From CAZLMG01 sp964560765 (GTDB lineage: Bacteria; Bdellovibrionota_B; Oligoflexia; Oligoflexales; CAZLMG01): a stretch of DNA of 64,000 nt. The translations under genes and the position numbers were made by a program. Each line of letters opens with the position of its first letter. Positions within the stretch are counted from its first letter, which is position 1. The notes beneath the pieces are model-generated. The model was given only the letters and a program-made list of their open reading frames with translations, was not told the DNA's origin and did not search any database. Location: positions 124,001 to 188,000 of the forward strand of contig CAZLMG010000005.1 of NCBI GenBank assembly GCA_964560765.1. The letters are read 5' to 3'. This document shows positions 50,458 to 59,199 of the stretch, piece by piece.

Positions 50458-51365
50458 ACTCGATTTCTGCATTAGCATCGCGTAGTTGGTCTGACTTTCG
50501 CGCTGAAATTCGTGAATATTTTGCGATGACGAAGCCGACGGTGTCGTTGCTTGTCGTTGTCACGGTGATTCCCGGGGTGCTGATGGCGGCAACCAAGCTG
50601 CCGACGTTACCCGTACTGTTGGCGACGCTCTTGGGGACTTTCTTGGCGTCCGGCTCGGGTGCGATCTTGAATCAGTTGTTAGAGGGAGATATCGATCAAC
50701 GAATGCAGCGTACGCGGAATCGCCCTTTGGCGATGGGCCGCGCTAATCCCTACGTAGCTTGGGTTATATCCCTACTGATGGGGCTCGCCTCTATTCTGCT
50801 ACTGGTTGGCTTTGCCTCGCCCTTGGCGGCCGGAATTGCTTTGTTCGGCAGTGCTTTTTACGTCTTAGTGTACACACTTTTGCTGAAGCCGCGGACCACA
50901 CAGAACATCGTTATCGGTGGAGCTGCTGGTTCTGTGGGCCCTTTGATCGGGGCGGCTGCTGTTAGCGGTGAACTGAGTTCAGTTGCTTGGCTTATGGCAG
51001 GATTAATTTTTGTTTGGACTCCTGCCCACTTTTGGGCGCTAGCGCTTCAGTACAAGAACGACTACGCCAGTGCTTCCATTCCTATGTTGCCAGTTGTCCG
51101 TGGCGATGAAGTCACCAGACGCTATCAATTGGCGTATGCGATTGCGTTATTGCCTGTTGTCGCTGCGATCTGCTGGGTTGGAAATCTAACTTGGTTATCT
51201 TGGGTCGTTTGTGGTGGACTGACCATCGCCTTTGTCGTCGCGAGCTACAGGCTATTTGCCTCGCATCGAAATGACTCCGCCATGAAGGTATTTTACTTCT
51301 CGTGCGTTTACCTATTGGCGGTATTTGTCATTTTTTCGACCGATCGATTCTTCCAAATCTGGTAA
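50454..51365 (+). CDS. ctaB: Protoheme IX farnesyltransferase (heme O synthase)
   Basis: 303 residues from TTG 50454, which overlaps the ctaA TGA (TTGA) behind AGGAGG. A UbiA-superfamily membrane enzyme with NQLLEGDIDQRMQRTRNRPLA near 70-90 (prenyl diphosphate/Mg site) and TPAHFWALALQYKNDYASA near 185-203. It converts heme B to heme O, the substrate of CtaA. Coupled to ctaA and followed 13 bp later by the Cox11-like gene. Confidence 0.95.
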   Translation: MNSISALASRSWSDFRAEIREYFAMTKPTVSLLVVVTVIPGVLMAATKLPTLPVLLATLLGTFLASGSGAILNQLLEGDIDQRMQRTRNRPLAMGRANPYVAWVISLLMGLASILLLVGFASPLAAGIALFGSAFYVLVYTLLLKPRTTQNIVIGGAAGSVGPLIGAAAVSGELSSVAWLMAGLIFVWTPAHFWALALQYKNDYASASIPMLPVVRGDEVTRRYQLAYAIALLPVVAAICWVGNLTWLSWVVCGGLTIAFVVASYRLFASHRNDSAMKVFYFSCVYLLAVFVIFSTDRFFQIW

Positions 51366-51378
51366 GGGTAGAACCGAC

Positions 51379-51849
51379 GTGCGCCTTTCAACATACTTGA
51401 CGACGCTGCTATTGGGACTTGGATGCGGGAGCTTTGCCCTGGCCTCCGAACCGTTGGCAAAACAGTCCGCTGAGTATTTTCGCGCCAATCAAGAAGTCAT
51501 GATGCGGTTTTATGCTCGGGTCGAGGGGCGACTTCCTGTGGAGTTTCGGGCACGCCGGCACGCCATGCGCATTCCTCCCGACAGCGAGCAAACTATCGAT
51601 TTCATGATTACGAATTTGGGGGCGTCAGATTTAGTCTTGGACGTTTCTAGGAGCATCCAGCCTGGGAACGTCGGCGTCGGGTTGGAACTTCTGGAGAGTT
51701 TTAGCGATAGCCCCGTTAGGGTCAATGCCGGCGCAAGGAAAGAGCTTCGCTTGCGCTATCGGGTTTCGTCAGCCTTGCCAGCAGGCATCGACACGATTCA
51801 ATTGACCTTTATCGCCAAAGCCGCCTCAAATCCAGCCGCCCAAATGTGA
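51379..51849 (+). CDS. Cox11/CtaG-like protein lacking the copper CxC motif
   Basis: 156 residues from GTG 51379 (AAGGG upstream), starting with a signal peptide or membrane anchor (LSTYLTTLLLGLGCGSFALA). The remaining ~130 residues follow the Cox11 beta-sandwich pattern: FYARVEGRLPVEFRARRHAMRI, DFMITNLGASDLV, VRVNAGARKELRLRYRV, DTIQLTFIAK. Cox11 delivers copper to CuB of cytochrome oxidase using a CFCF motif; the equivalent place here reads LELLESF, with no cysteine. Position after ctaA-ctaB supports an oxidase-assembly link. Assignment by pattern, not proven homology. Confidence 0.6.
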   Translation: MRLSTYLTTLLLGLGCGSFALASEPLAKQSAEYFRANQEVMMRFYARVEGRLPVEFRARRHAMRIPPDSEQTIDFMITNLGASDLVLDVSRSIQPGNVGVGLELLESFSDSPVRVNAGARKELRLRYRVSSALPAGIDTIQLTFIAKAASNPAAQM

Positions 51850-51922
51850 AAACTACAGCCCGCTGTTGCTTTTGCCGAAAAGATGACTAAATTGGTCGAG
51901 TAAACTCGACACTAGGTGGTCT

Positions 51923-52144
51923 ATGATTGAGCAAATTAAGCAGATTATTGAGCAAGATATTAATCCTTACCTTGAGTTACACCAAGGTGGCTGCGAACTC
52001 ATTGATGTTGAAGATGGAATCGTAACGCTTCGACTCTTTGGCGGCTGTTCTGGATGCCCGTCCAGCCAGATAACTCTTTTCAATGGTATCGTTCCGATTT
52101 TAAAGGAAAAAATACCGGAAGTTCGGGACGTAGTCCTCGGCTAA
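51923..52144 (+). CDS. NifU-like Fe-S scaffold domain protein
   Basis: 73 residues, only the NifU C-terminal domain: INPYLELHQGGCELIDVEDG then GGCSGCPSSQITLFNGI with the CxxC pair that binds an Fe-S cluster, ending VRDVVLG. Such small Nfu proteins carry Fe-S clusters to target proteins. Translation begins at ATG 51923, 74 bp after the Cox11-like gene. Confidence 0.93.
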   Translation: MIEQIKQIIEQDINPYLELHQGGCELIDVEDGIVTLRLFGGCSGCPSSQITLFNGIVPILKEKIPEVRDVVLG

Positions 52145-52224
52145 CTCGCCGGACTATCAAGGAGAAAGGGAAAAACTCCGACGAGGCCTTCAGTTCACAT
52201 AGGTCTTGACTGGAGGGCTTGTCA

Positions 52225-52653
52225 TTGCGCCTGTTGAGTAACGCCTACTTCGCTGCTACCTTGTGTTTTAGTGCGGCTGTACTGCTTTCTCCTGTCGCAC
52301 ATTCCTTCTCGACGCATCCGGCGCCACCCAAGATCCAGCCTGATCATCGTCAAAGACTCGAGCCTGCGGCGGACGTTCCGATGGACCTCCAGAACGCAAA
52401 GGTTGTTGTAACAGATGACTTTTATGGGAAAAAATTGATTCAGGGCGAGGTCCCAGTCTATCGAATCAACCATCTACTTCAGCGCCTTCAGGCTGGCACT
52501 ATCCCTGTCGGGACCGAAATTAAAGTTGATCGGATTAATCAGAAGAACGGCCGCATCTTCTACGGATATTTCGTTGATGAAACCGTTGGTGGGCAGACGA
52601 TTCAGTCGCTGCGCTGGGTTGATGGTCTGAATCTGAAATTTGTCTGGAACTAG
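52225..52653 (+). CDS. Secreted protein of unknown function
   Basis: 142 residues from TTG 52225, chosen over TTG 52219 because GGAGGG at 52212-52217 is then correctly spaced. Signal peptide (NAYFAATLCFSAAVLLSPVAHS). The mature ~115 residues are beta-rich, with VVVTDDFYGKKLIQGEVPVY and VGTEIKVDRINQKNGRIFYG, without cysteines or recognised motifs. Function unknown. Confidence 0.72.
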   Translation: MRLLSNAYFAATLCFSAAVLLSPVAHSFSTHPAPPKIQPDHRQRLEPAADVPMDLQNAKVVVTDDFYGKKLIQGEVPVYRINHLLQRLQAGTIPVGTEIKVDRINQKNGRIFYGYFVDETVGGQTIQSLRWVDGLNLKFVWN

Positions 52654-52828
52654 GCAAAACGTAAACTGTCATCCGCTTTGACCAACCTGTGTACAGAAAA
52701 TCCCGACGAACGATACAAGATCATTACATATTTCGTGGCATGAGGGTTGCTCTTACTGGTCTGTGGTAGTTGCAGCCCCTTCGGTGCGACAGAGCTGATG
52801 TTGGACCTCCAGTTGTAGGTGTTGATTG

Positions 52829-53125
52829 ATGAACCCGAGCGCCAAACCCCTTTACGAGCATGGATTTGATGAAGAAACGCTGGCTGAATTGCGCGAGTTA
52901 CGCCAATTGCGGCTGCACTTGGCTAGAGAGCAACTGGCTCGATTTCCAGACACGCTTGCGGACATGGTACGGCGCGGTTTGATAGCCCCAGAGAATATAG
53001 AAGCGGATGCTCAGGAGCTCCGTGCCGAATTGGAAATGCGGGTGGAGACCATGGCCGTGCGCATGCACGACGACGCGGGCGTCTACTTTGATGAAATTGA
53101 GTTTTACCTGGGCTTTACTCGTTAG
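52829..53125 (+). CDS. Small helical protein of unknown function
   Basis: 98 residues from ATG 52829. Highly charged helices (DEETLAELRELRQLRLHLAREQLARF) and an acidic C-terminus (MHDDAGVYFDEIEFYLGFTR). No membrane segment, cysteine or motif. It converges on map with a 4-bp overlap. Function unknown; the coding potential is supported by composition and length. Confidence 0.62.
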   Translation: MNPSAKPLYEHGFDEETLAELRELRQLRLHLAREQLARFPDTLADMVRRGLIAPENIEADAQELRAELEMRVETMAVRMHDDAGVYFDEIEFYLGFTR

Positions 53126-53880
53126 TCTGGAGAGGTAGTTAAGATTTCTACGGTGCCATCGCTGCAAATTGCGATGGTATGCTCAAACTGGGCGCTGAGT
53201 CCGCCGTCGATGGTGACTGCGGTCCAACCATCTTTCTTGATCTTCGATTTCCAATGACCCTCGTTAATCATGGGCTCTATAGTGAAGGTCATGCCTTCTG
53301 TGAGCCGGCTTCCCTTGCCAAACTCTCCATAATGCATAATCTGCGGATCTTCGTGAAATTCCCGCCCAATCCCGTGGCCAACAAACTCACGAACTACACT
53401 ATAACCATGAGCTTCCGCGTGCTGCTGAATGGCTGCACCTATGTCGCCGATACGAGCGCCTGGTCGCACACGATCGATACCGCGCATCATGCAATCACGC
53501 GCGACCTCAACTAGTTTGCGGGCCTTTGCGGACACATCACCGACGAAAAAGGTCCGTGAAGTGTCGCCATGCCATCCGCCTAAGATCGTGGTGATGTCGA
53601 CGTTGATAATATCGCCTTGCTTTAGGACTTCGCGCGAATCGGGAATTCCATGGCAGATGACATTGTTTACCGACGTACAAATAGACTTGGGAAAGCCGCG
53701 ATAATTCAATGGCGCTGGAATGGCCCCACGCTCCAAGATAAATGCGTGGCAAATATCATTAAGCTCTTGAGTACTCACGCCAGGCCGCACATGTTCTGCG
53801 ATCATGTCGAGAACTGAACTCGCCAGCTTGCAGCTATCTCGAAGCTCTGAAATCTCACTATCAGACTTAAGTACAATCAC
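53122..53880 (-). CDS. map: Methionine aminopeptidase
   Basis: 252 residues from GTG 53880, giving the typical MIVLKSDSEISELRD start; a TTG at 53889 overlapping the upstream stop is the alternative. Metal ligands are in place: NVDITTILGGWHGDTSR (two Asp), EFVGHGIGREFHEDP (His), FTIEPMI (Glu) and AQFEHTIAI (Glu). It removes N-terminal methionine after deformylation. Translationally linked to the solute-binding protein gene upstream. Confidence 0.95.
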   Translation of the reverse strand: MIVLKSDSEISELRDSCKLASSVLDMIAEHVRPGVSTQELNDICHAFILERGAIPAPLNYRGFPKSICTSVNNVICHGIPDSREVLKQGDIINVDITTILGGWHGDTSRTFFVGDVSAKARKLVEVARDCMMRGIDRVRPGARIGDIGAAIQQHAEAHGYSVVREFVGHGIGREFHEDPQIMHYGEFGKGSRLTEGMTFTIEPMINEGHWKSKIKKDGWTAVTIDGGLSAQFEHTIAICSDGTVEILTTSPD

Positions 53881-53885
53881 GATTT

Positions 53886-55376
53886 TCAACCACGAATAAT
53901 CTTGGATAGCCAACGGGGGTCGCGGATGACGACGGGCCCGATCTGTTTCAGAGAGCCCTGACTCGCCTCAAGGCAGACCATATGCTGCACAATTAGCGTC
54001 ACGGGCTCGAGGTCTGCAAGTACTCCATGAATCCTTCTTAGTATAGCAAAATCCGGCTTCTGCCAGGTGAGGGACTCAGCATAAGAAAGGAGGAGAGGGT
54101 CCAGTTCACGGCTTGCTAGCGGAAAGAAAATGTCGCCAGGCTTTGATTTCTCCATGAAATCAGGTGCAAAATTCAGTCCTGGCCAAGGCAACTGAACCGT
54201 GGCTAGAGTGCCATCGGCGTCCTGATCGGCCTCCGCCCAAGGGGCAGTTTCCACATCAATTCCGGCACCTGCTAGGCTGTCTGCGATCACTTTCACGAGG
54301 GCATTTTCCAGAGTGCCATCGACGCGCAGCCGAATCTGCATCCGCTGGGCGGCTCCACTGTCACCTCCAGAAAGGTTGGGGTGAAGTGCAGCCCATTGCT
54401 GACGTGCCGCCACGAGCTGGAATGGGGGAACTAGCGTCGACTTATTGTATCCCGGGTGGGCGCGCAGGATGGGGCCGGAAATCAAGTCGCCTAGGGAGGC
54501 AGAGCCGGTTCTGAGTAGCTCACCGCGAGGCAGCAGCTCGGTCATGATTCGCCGCTTCACTTTATCATTGACCACTCGGCTCTTCGGATTCCAGCTAATC
54601 AAGGAAACCAAAGGGAGATCGACACGTCGTTCACAGCGTGCTGGTTCGTCGCCCATTCGCACCCAGGGGGTTCCGGAAAAGTCCGAGGGAGCGCGAAATT
54701 TAAGAGTTGGACCGGTGAATGGCGTTTTGGGGAGTTCCATTCCCGCGAAGTGCACCAATATCTGCTGGGGTCGCAACTTATCGGAAACTGCACTCAGGCT
54801 GGCCGAGGTGGCGGATCGATTCCAGCGATAGTCGCCCGCACATTCAGGACCAGTCTGGGTGCCCAGCGAAGGCAGGTGAAACGGCATACCGGCGATTACA
54901 TATGGCCCAAATGAAGGCTTTGATTTCCAGGTGATTTGAGCATGGGTAAGTCCCGTGGCTGACACAGCAAACTCAGGCAGGGCCCACGTGCCGCTGCTGT
55001 TCTGTGCGACGGCGACTGGCAACTGGGTCCTCAAAAAGTCAGCCAGGTCCAGCGAGGATACCGATGATCCATTCCACCAGCGAAGTCCTGGCTTCAGCTC
55101 GAAGCTCCATCTTGACTCGGTGGTTCGGTCGTCCACGGAAATGTTCTTCAGAAGAACGAGTTCATTCTGCTTGGTCAGCAAGTTCAGTTGTGTCAGTGGC
55201 GGGCATGCGAGGGTGCCAAATAGCGGATCATCGCCTAGATGAATAAACCCAGGTTCTGAAAGGGCATAATGAAAGGGGTATCCAAGGACTGCTAAGCTGT
55301 CCTTGGGGCTGCCAGCGGCGCCAGCGGGTGTCACGGTAGCAACAAATATGACCAGCCAAAAGCAGGTATGCCGCAT
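53886..55376 (-). CDS. Divergent family 5 extracellular solute-binding protein
   Basis: 496 residues from ATG 55376, which gives a signal peptide (CFWLVIFVATVTPAGAAG) behind AGGAT; a longer start at 55403 is less likely. The pattern FELKPGLRWWNGSSVSSLDLADFLR and the late TVQLPWPGLNFAPDFM segment match peptide/nickel-type solute-binding proteins (SBP_bac_5) but the rest is divergent. No ABC transporter permease or ATPase is nearby, so it may work with a distant system or as a sensor. Its stop overlaps the possible start of map. Confidence 0.7.
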   Translation of the reverse strand: MRHTCFWLVIFVATVTPAGAAGSPKDSLAVLGYPFHYALSEPGFIHLGDDPLFGTLACPPLTQLNLLTKQNELVLLKNISVDDRTTESRWSFELKPGLRWWNGSSVSSLDLADFLRTQLPVAVAQNSSGTWALPEFAVSATGLTHAQITWKSKPSFGPYVIAGMPFHLPSLGTQTGPECAGDYRWNRSATSASLSAVSDKLRPQQILVHFAGMELPKTPFTGPTLKFRAPSDFSGTPWVRMGDEPARCERRVDLPLVSLISWNPKSRVVNDKVKRRIMTELLPRGELLRTGSASLGDLISGPILRAHPGYNKSTLVPPFQLVAARQQWAALHPNLSGGDSGAAQRMQIRLRVDGTLENALVKVIADSLAGAGIDVETAPWAEADQDADGTLATVQLPWPGLNFAPDFMEKSKPGDIFFPLASRELDPLLLSYAESLTWQKPDFAILRRIHGVLADLEPVTLIVQHMVCLEASQGSLKQIGPVVIRDPRWLSKIIRG

Positions 55377-55489
55377 ATTTTGAAATCCTATAAATTCTTT
55401 CATCGTGAGAATCCGCCGATCTGAATATATGGTACGCAGGGCAACTTGGGCCCCGCTCGGTTTTAATGGAATTGAGGTAAGTATAACTC

Positions 55490-56647
55490 TTGGATTTTGA
55501 AGTTGTCATCATAGGTCGTACAGTCGCTGGTTTATCGGCGGCGCTGCACTTGCAACGATTGGGTGTCAATAGGATTGCGATGGTCGGATTGCCTTCTGGG
55601 GATCTATCTGCGACTCTGGCCTCTGGCCTGATCTTGGGAGAGTTTTTCGACAATTTCACCCGTTTGTCGCACTCCCATAGCCTGGATCATGCCAAACAAT
55701 TATGGAGATTCGCTCAAGACTCTTTTGCGAGCGTGGTCGATTTTATTCAGAGTCAGTCGCTTAATTTTGCGTTGGGCAACTTGGGCCGGGTGATCCTTAC
55801 CCAGCATGAGTTTCTTGAGGCGACACGAGCATGCCAGGAGCTGTCGGCCATTGGCGTGTCAGCCGCCCTATTCGAACCTGGTGCGCCTGAAATTTTAGGT
55901 CGATTCGGCCGATTCGATGGCGAGATCCGAGCTGTGCAGATAGAAGACAGTCCGGCTGGCTTTGTTGAGCCAACGGCTTTTGGGCGTGCGCTTGACAATT
56001 TACATGGCGCCGTCGTTTACGACGTACGGGTCGTCGCCGCTGGGGAAGTCGCGCGTGGCATGCGTATGCAGCTTGAAACTGGTCAAGTCCTGAGCAGCGA
56101 GTTACTGGTCATAGCTGACGCCCAAGCCGCTATGAGTCTCCTTCCAGGGTGGACGGATATACTGATTCCATATTCTGATCAGTGGTTGGAGTTGAAGTTC
56201 CCGGACCATGGTTTAGGTCAGGGGTCAGGACTCATTCTCAACCATGGTGCCGATTCTCTGGTGGCAACTGATAAAGACACCTTGCGAGTATGCGGCGGGC
56301 GAGTCCTGCGACGCCTCGCGGGAATTGGTGACGAGGTAGCGACCATCAACGAAAAGAGCACTTCCTATCTGGTAAAACAGCTCAATCTCCTTTGGGGCCT
56401 TCGTGATAAAGCGCACATTGAACGTGTAATCGCCCGTCGTGACATACGTCCCTGCGATGAATTGCCGCTTATTGGCCCGATGTATGGCACGGATCGGATC
56501 CTGGTTGCGGGTGGATTCATGGGGCAAGAACTTACCTTCGGCTTTGCCGCTGGTAAGTGTTTGGCCGAGCTGATTGCAAAGGGAAGCTGTTCACAATTGC
56601 CTCGATGCCTATGGCCGGAGAGACAGAGGAGTTTACGTGAATCATAA
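55490..56647 (+). CDS. FAD-dependent oxidoreductase (DAO superfamily)
   Basis: 385 residues from TTG 55490. N-terminal dinucleotide fold FEVVIIGRTVAGLSAALHLQRLG, in which the usual GxGxxG is GRTVAG, and the C-terminal DAO signature LPLIGPMYGTDRILVAGGFMGQELTFGFAAGK. Between them is a variable substrate domain. Substrate unknown; the DAO family includes amino acid and glycerol-phosphate oxidases. Its 3' end overlaps yacG, whose GTG is 11 bp before its stop, implying translational coupling. Confidence 0.85.
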   Translation: MDFEVVIIGRTVAGLSAALHLQRLGVNRIAMVGLPSGDLSATLASGLILGEFFDNFTRLSHSHSLDHAKQLWRFAQDSFASVVDFIQSQSLNFALGNLGRVILTQHEFLEATRACQELSAIGVSAALFEPGAPEILGRFGRFDGEIRAVQIEDSPAGFVEPTAFGRALDNLHGAVVYDVRVVAAGEVARGMRMQLETGQVLSSELLVIADAQAAMSLLPGWTDILIPYSDQWLELKFPDHGLGQGSGLILNHGADSLVATDKDTLRVCGGRVLRRLAGIGDEVATINEKSTSYLVKQLNLLWGLRDKAHIERVIARRDIRPCDELPLIGPMYGTDRILVAGGFMGQELTFGFAAGKCLAELIAKGSCSQLPRCLWPERQRSLRES

Positions 56648-56861
56648 AGCCAAGAATCAGAAAACGATCATAGTGCGGTGCCCCACTTGTCGGCAATCAG
56701 TCAAATATGATCTAGAGAGCCCGTTTCGGCCGTTTTGTTCAGAACGCTGCCGCATTCAAGACACCGCAGCTTGGGCGGATGAGTGCTACCGCATCGCTGG
56801 TCCCCCCGCCGAGTCAGACGAGGGAACACCGGATAATCCAGAGGATGACTTTCTAGAGTGA
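56637..56861 (+). CDS. yacG: DNA gyrase inhibitor YacG
   Basis: 74 residues from GTG 56637, with GAGGAG at 56625-56630. The YacG zinc-binding pattern is clear: VRCPTCRQSVKY, then RPFCSERCRIQDTAAWADECYRIAG, giving four zinc cysteines. It binds GyrB and reduces gyrase activity in E. coli; the physiological role is otherwise unclear. Overlaps the FAD oxidoreductase upstream and, at its 3' end, the convergent outer-membrane protein gene. Confidence 0.94.
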   Translation: MNHKAKNQKTIIVRCPTCRQSVKYDLESPFRPFCSERCRIQDTAAWADECYRIAGPPAESDEGTPDNPEDDFLE

Positions 56862-58085
56862 GTACAAAGCCGATACTTGGAATAAAGTATCAGCGGTAGC
56901 GTCGCCCGTGGCAAAAAATGGGCCGTTATGGATGAATTGCTTTTGAAAGCGCGCGTCGATGCGCATCGGTGCAGCATCGTAGTACATTCCCAGAGACCAC
57001 AAGTTATCATCCGCAGTAGCAGTTACTGAAGACACATCTTTTGTTTCATTGATCTTGTCATTGTTGGTGACTTGGCCGTAAAGGCTATACGTCATGGAGC
57101 CCATAGCGCCAAACGACTCAGTCAAAAGCGCTTCAAGACCAACCTTGAGATCTAGGCCGATGGCGCTACGCTCTACATTCTTATCGCTCGCGATGTAGCT
57201 GGGGGTGCCGCCTGCGATGACAGGCCCCTTGCTGGACAAATAGCTGAACTCCATGCCGGCAATTATCAGGCTCTTTTCCACCGGAACCAGCATAATGCCG
57301 CCGTGCCCCTCCACAACCATCTCGGTAAATTTACCAGATTCCGTGGTCGCTCCTGCTTTGGTTTTGGCTTCGGGTGTACGAAATCCAAGCGCTGCACCGT
57401 AGTAAGAGCGAAACGCATCGTCTTCGCGGCTGATCTGGCGGTAGTGGGCTTCGAGAGAGATTCCGTTGGTGTAGCTGCTTTCTGTCTTCGTTCCCCCGGT
57501 CTCGCTTGTAGACCCAAGATTTCCCATAACGCCAAGTTTTACGCCGATATCCATACGCCCGCTGTTGCTGCGAGTTGTGTATCCGCCCTTAAGATCCACT
57601 TGTGTGGCGCTGTTTTCTGTTTCCGTTGTGCCATCGTCAGTCTTGTCCGAAAAGCCGGCGAATGCCAACCCAGCACCCCAACCGCTACCCTTCTCGGAAC
57701 GGTCCGCATAATAGAACTCAACAGGCTTTTGCGGTAGCGGAAACACGTCGCTACCGTTTGCCGAGGCTACGTATTCAGAGGCCAGGCCATCCGAAAAAAT
57801 CCCCGAGTTACTCAAGAGGGCCTCGTCGCGGCTGACAATGATGCCTAGAGCGGAACGGCCTCGCTTGCCGATCAAACCGCCGTAGGCGCCAGCGCTTGCG
57901 GCAGCGCCGTTGCCCAACTCAATAATTGCCGACGAAAACTCAGGGAGAATGGCGGGAAAGCGATAGACGTTTGTATTGTCTCGGAGAGCAATATGGTCGC
58001 CAAGGGCGCTTCGCCGCGACTCGGTCGCTTGTGCAATTGTTGGAACAGCTAATGTGGTCAGCAATACAACGCAACGGACATGCAT
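56853..58085 (-). CDS. Outer-membrane beta-barrel protein
   Basis: 410 residues from ATG 58085, set by GAGGAG 8 bp upstream; a longer reading to 58133 is rejected. Signal peptide (VVLLTTLAVPTIAQA). The mature part shows alternating beta strands ending in aromatic or hydrophobic residues (VEFYYADRSEKGSGWGAGLAF, ISLEAHYRQISRE) and the last residues are LFQVSALYSL, close to the C-terminal aromatic signature of outer-membrane barrels. No specific family; probably an autotransporter-like or surface barrel. Confidence 0.75.
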   Translation of the reverse strand: MHVRCVVLLTTLAVPTIAQATESRRSALGDHIALRDNTNVYRFPAILPEFSSAIIELGNGAAASAGAYGGLIGKRGRSALGIIVSRDEALLSNSGIFSDGLASEYVASANGSDVFPLPQKPVEFYYADRSEKGSGWGAGLAFAGFSDKTDDGTTETENSATQVDLKGGYTTRSNSGRMDIGVKLGVMGNLGSTSETGGTKTESSYTNGISLEAHYRQISREDDAFRSYYGAALGFRTPEAKTKAGATTESGKFTEMVVEGHGGIMLVPVEKSLIIAGMEFSYLSSKGPVIAGGTPSYIASDKNVERSAIGLDLKVGLEALLTESFGAMGSMTYSLYGQVTNNDKINETKDVSSVTATADDNLWSLGMYYDAAPMRIDARFQKQFIHNGPFFATGDATADTLFQVSALYSL

Positions 58086-58174
58086 GAAAAGGCTCCTCGT
58101 GCTAGAAAATACTGAGCCTTGGTTATGACCCATCTAGCAGTACAAGCCAACAGCGAACTGATAGGTGAAAGTAA

Positions 58175-59158
58175 CTACACATCGATGTCATGCAAGAAAT
58201 ATGCATTGGGCAGGCCGTCGATCAGGACTGCGATGATTGCGTTGCGACCAATCAGCTTGCCAACATGCTGCCCCGGCTTTATGGGGATGGCAAAGCTGTT
58301 AACTTTCTTGCGCGCGATGTCATATCGCTCAAGCAATCCATCGTGGAATAGATAGTAGTGCGCCTGCTGTGTGATATGCATGGCCACGATCCGGCGCTGG
58401 CCCTGGGCGGGAATTGCCTGAATGAGTTTGCCATCTGGTGAGAATCGCAGAACGGCCTGCTGCGTCCGTGCAAAAATCGACTCTTGTGTGGACTGCACAT
58501 CTTCAAAGTTGCTAGTTGCTTTGTGAACGAGTTGTACCTTGCTCTTGGGATCTTTAAGATCCATTTTCGCAAGATAGCGGCCACGGGTGAACCATATGAA
58601 CTCACTCTTGCCATCATGAATGCTAGCTCTCTCTGCGTTGATCAGCGGTGCAACATGGCTTGTCATCATCTTAGCGCCAGAACTCTCAAGAACGAGAATT
58701 CCGTCTTGATGTAACCACTGTGGCATTCCATCGGTGAGGTTGAAGCCAAGTGAGCGACCGGTGCCTTGCACCGGGTGAGCAAAGCGCAAGACCTTTGCCG
58801 GATTAAAATTCACACGAAATAGCCAACGATTCGAGGCCGCTAATAGCGAGCTGCCTTGAGCTCCGAGGCTTTGAAGTGAGTCACTTGCATTCTCCACGAG
58901 AGCCAGCTTTTGCATTTGACTGGTAATGAGAGACCAGCGCCAAATAGCTTTTCTGCCAGCGATCCAAAGCCCATTGTCTGTGTCCAGAATGATGTCGTTG
59001 GCAGGCAGGTCGGTGCTGACTTCCGACTGCTGAAATCCGCGCAGAGTGATGCGTCGGGCAGGAGAAAGATCCTGAGCAACCGAGGTTTCGGACGCGGATA
59101 CGACGCACGCAGTCAGGATGGCTGCAAAGCAGGCAAAACTTCGTAGGCGAACTCGCAT
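58175..59158 (-). CDS. Secreted beta-propeller-like protein
   Basis: 327 residues from ATG 59158, behind AGGAG; a start at 59176 is the alternative. Signal peptide (RSFACFAAILTACVVSA). Repeated short strand units (GLWIAGRKAIWRWSL, SLGFNLTDGMPQWLHQ, EFIWFTRGRYLAKMDLK) suggest a propeller of about six blades. No enzymatic motif or named family. Divergent from nothing nearby; it is 41 bp downstream of holA on the same strand and may be cotranscribed with ppx-holA. Confidence 0.75.
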   Translation of the reverse strand: MRVRLRSFACFAAILTACVVSASETSVAQDLSPARRITLRGFQQSEVSTDLPANDIILDTDNGLWIAGRKAIWRWSLITSQMQKLALVENASDSLQSLGAQGSSLLAASNRWLFRVNFNPAKVLRFAHPVQGTGRSLGFNLTDGMPQWLHQDGILVLESSGAKMMTSHVAPLINAERASIHDGKSEFIWFTRGRYLAKMDLKDPKSKVQLVHKATSNFEDVQSTQESIFARTQQAVLRFSPDGKLIQAIPAQGQRRIVAMHITQQAHYYLFHDGLLERYDIARKKVNSFAIPIKPGQHVGKLIGRNAIIAVLIDGLPNAYFLHDIDV

Positions 59159-59199
59159 ATTGAGAGCTCCTGACATGCGATTTGAGTCTGGGTCACGTA

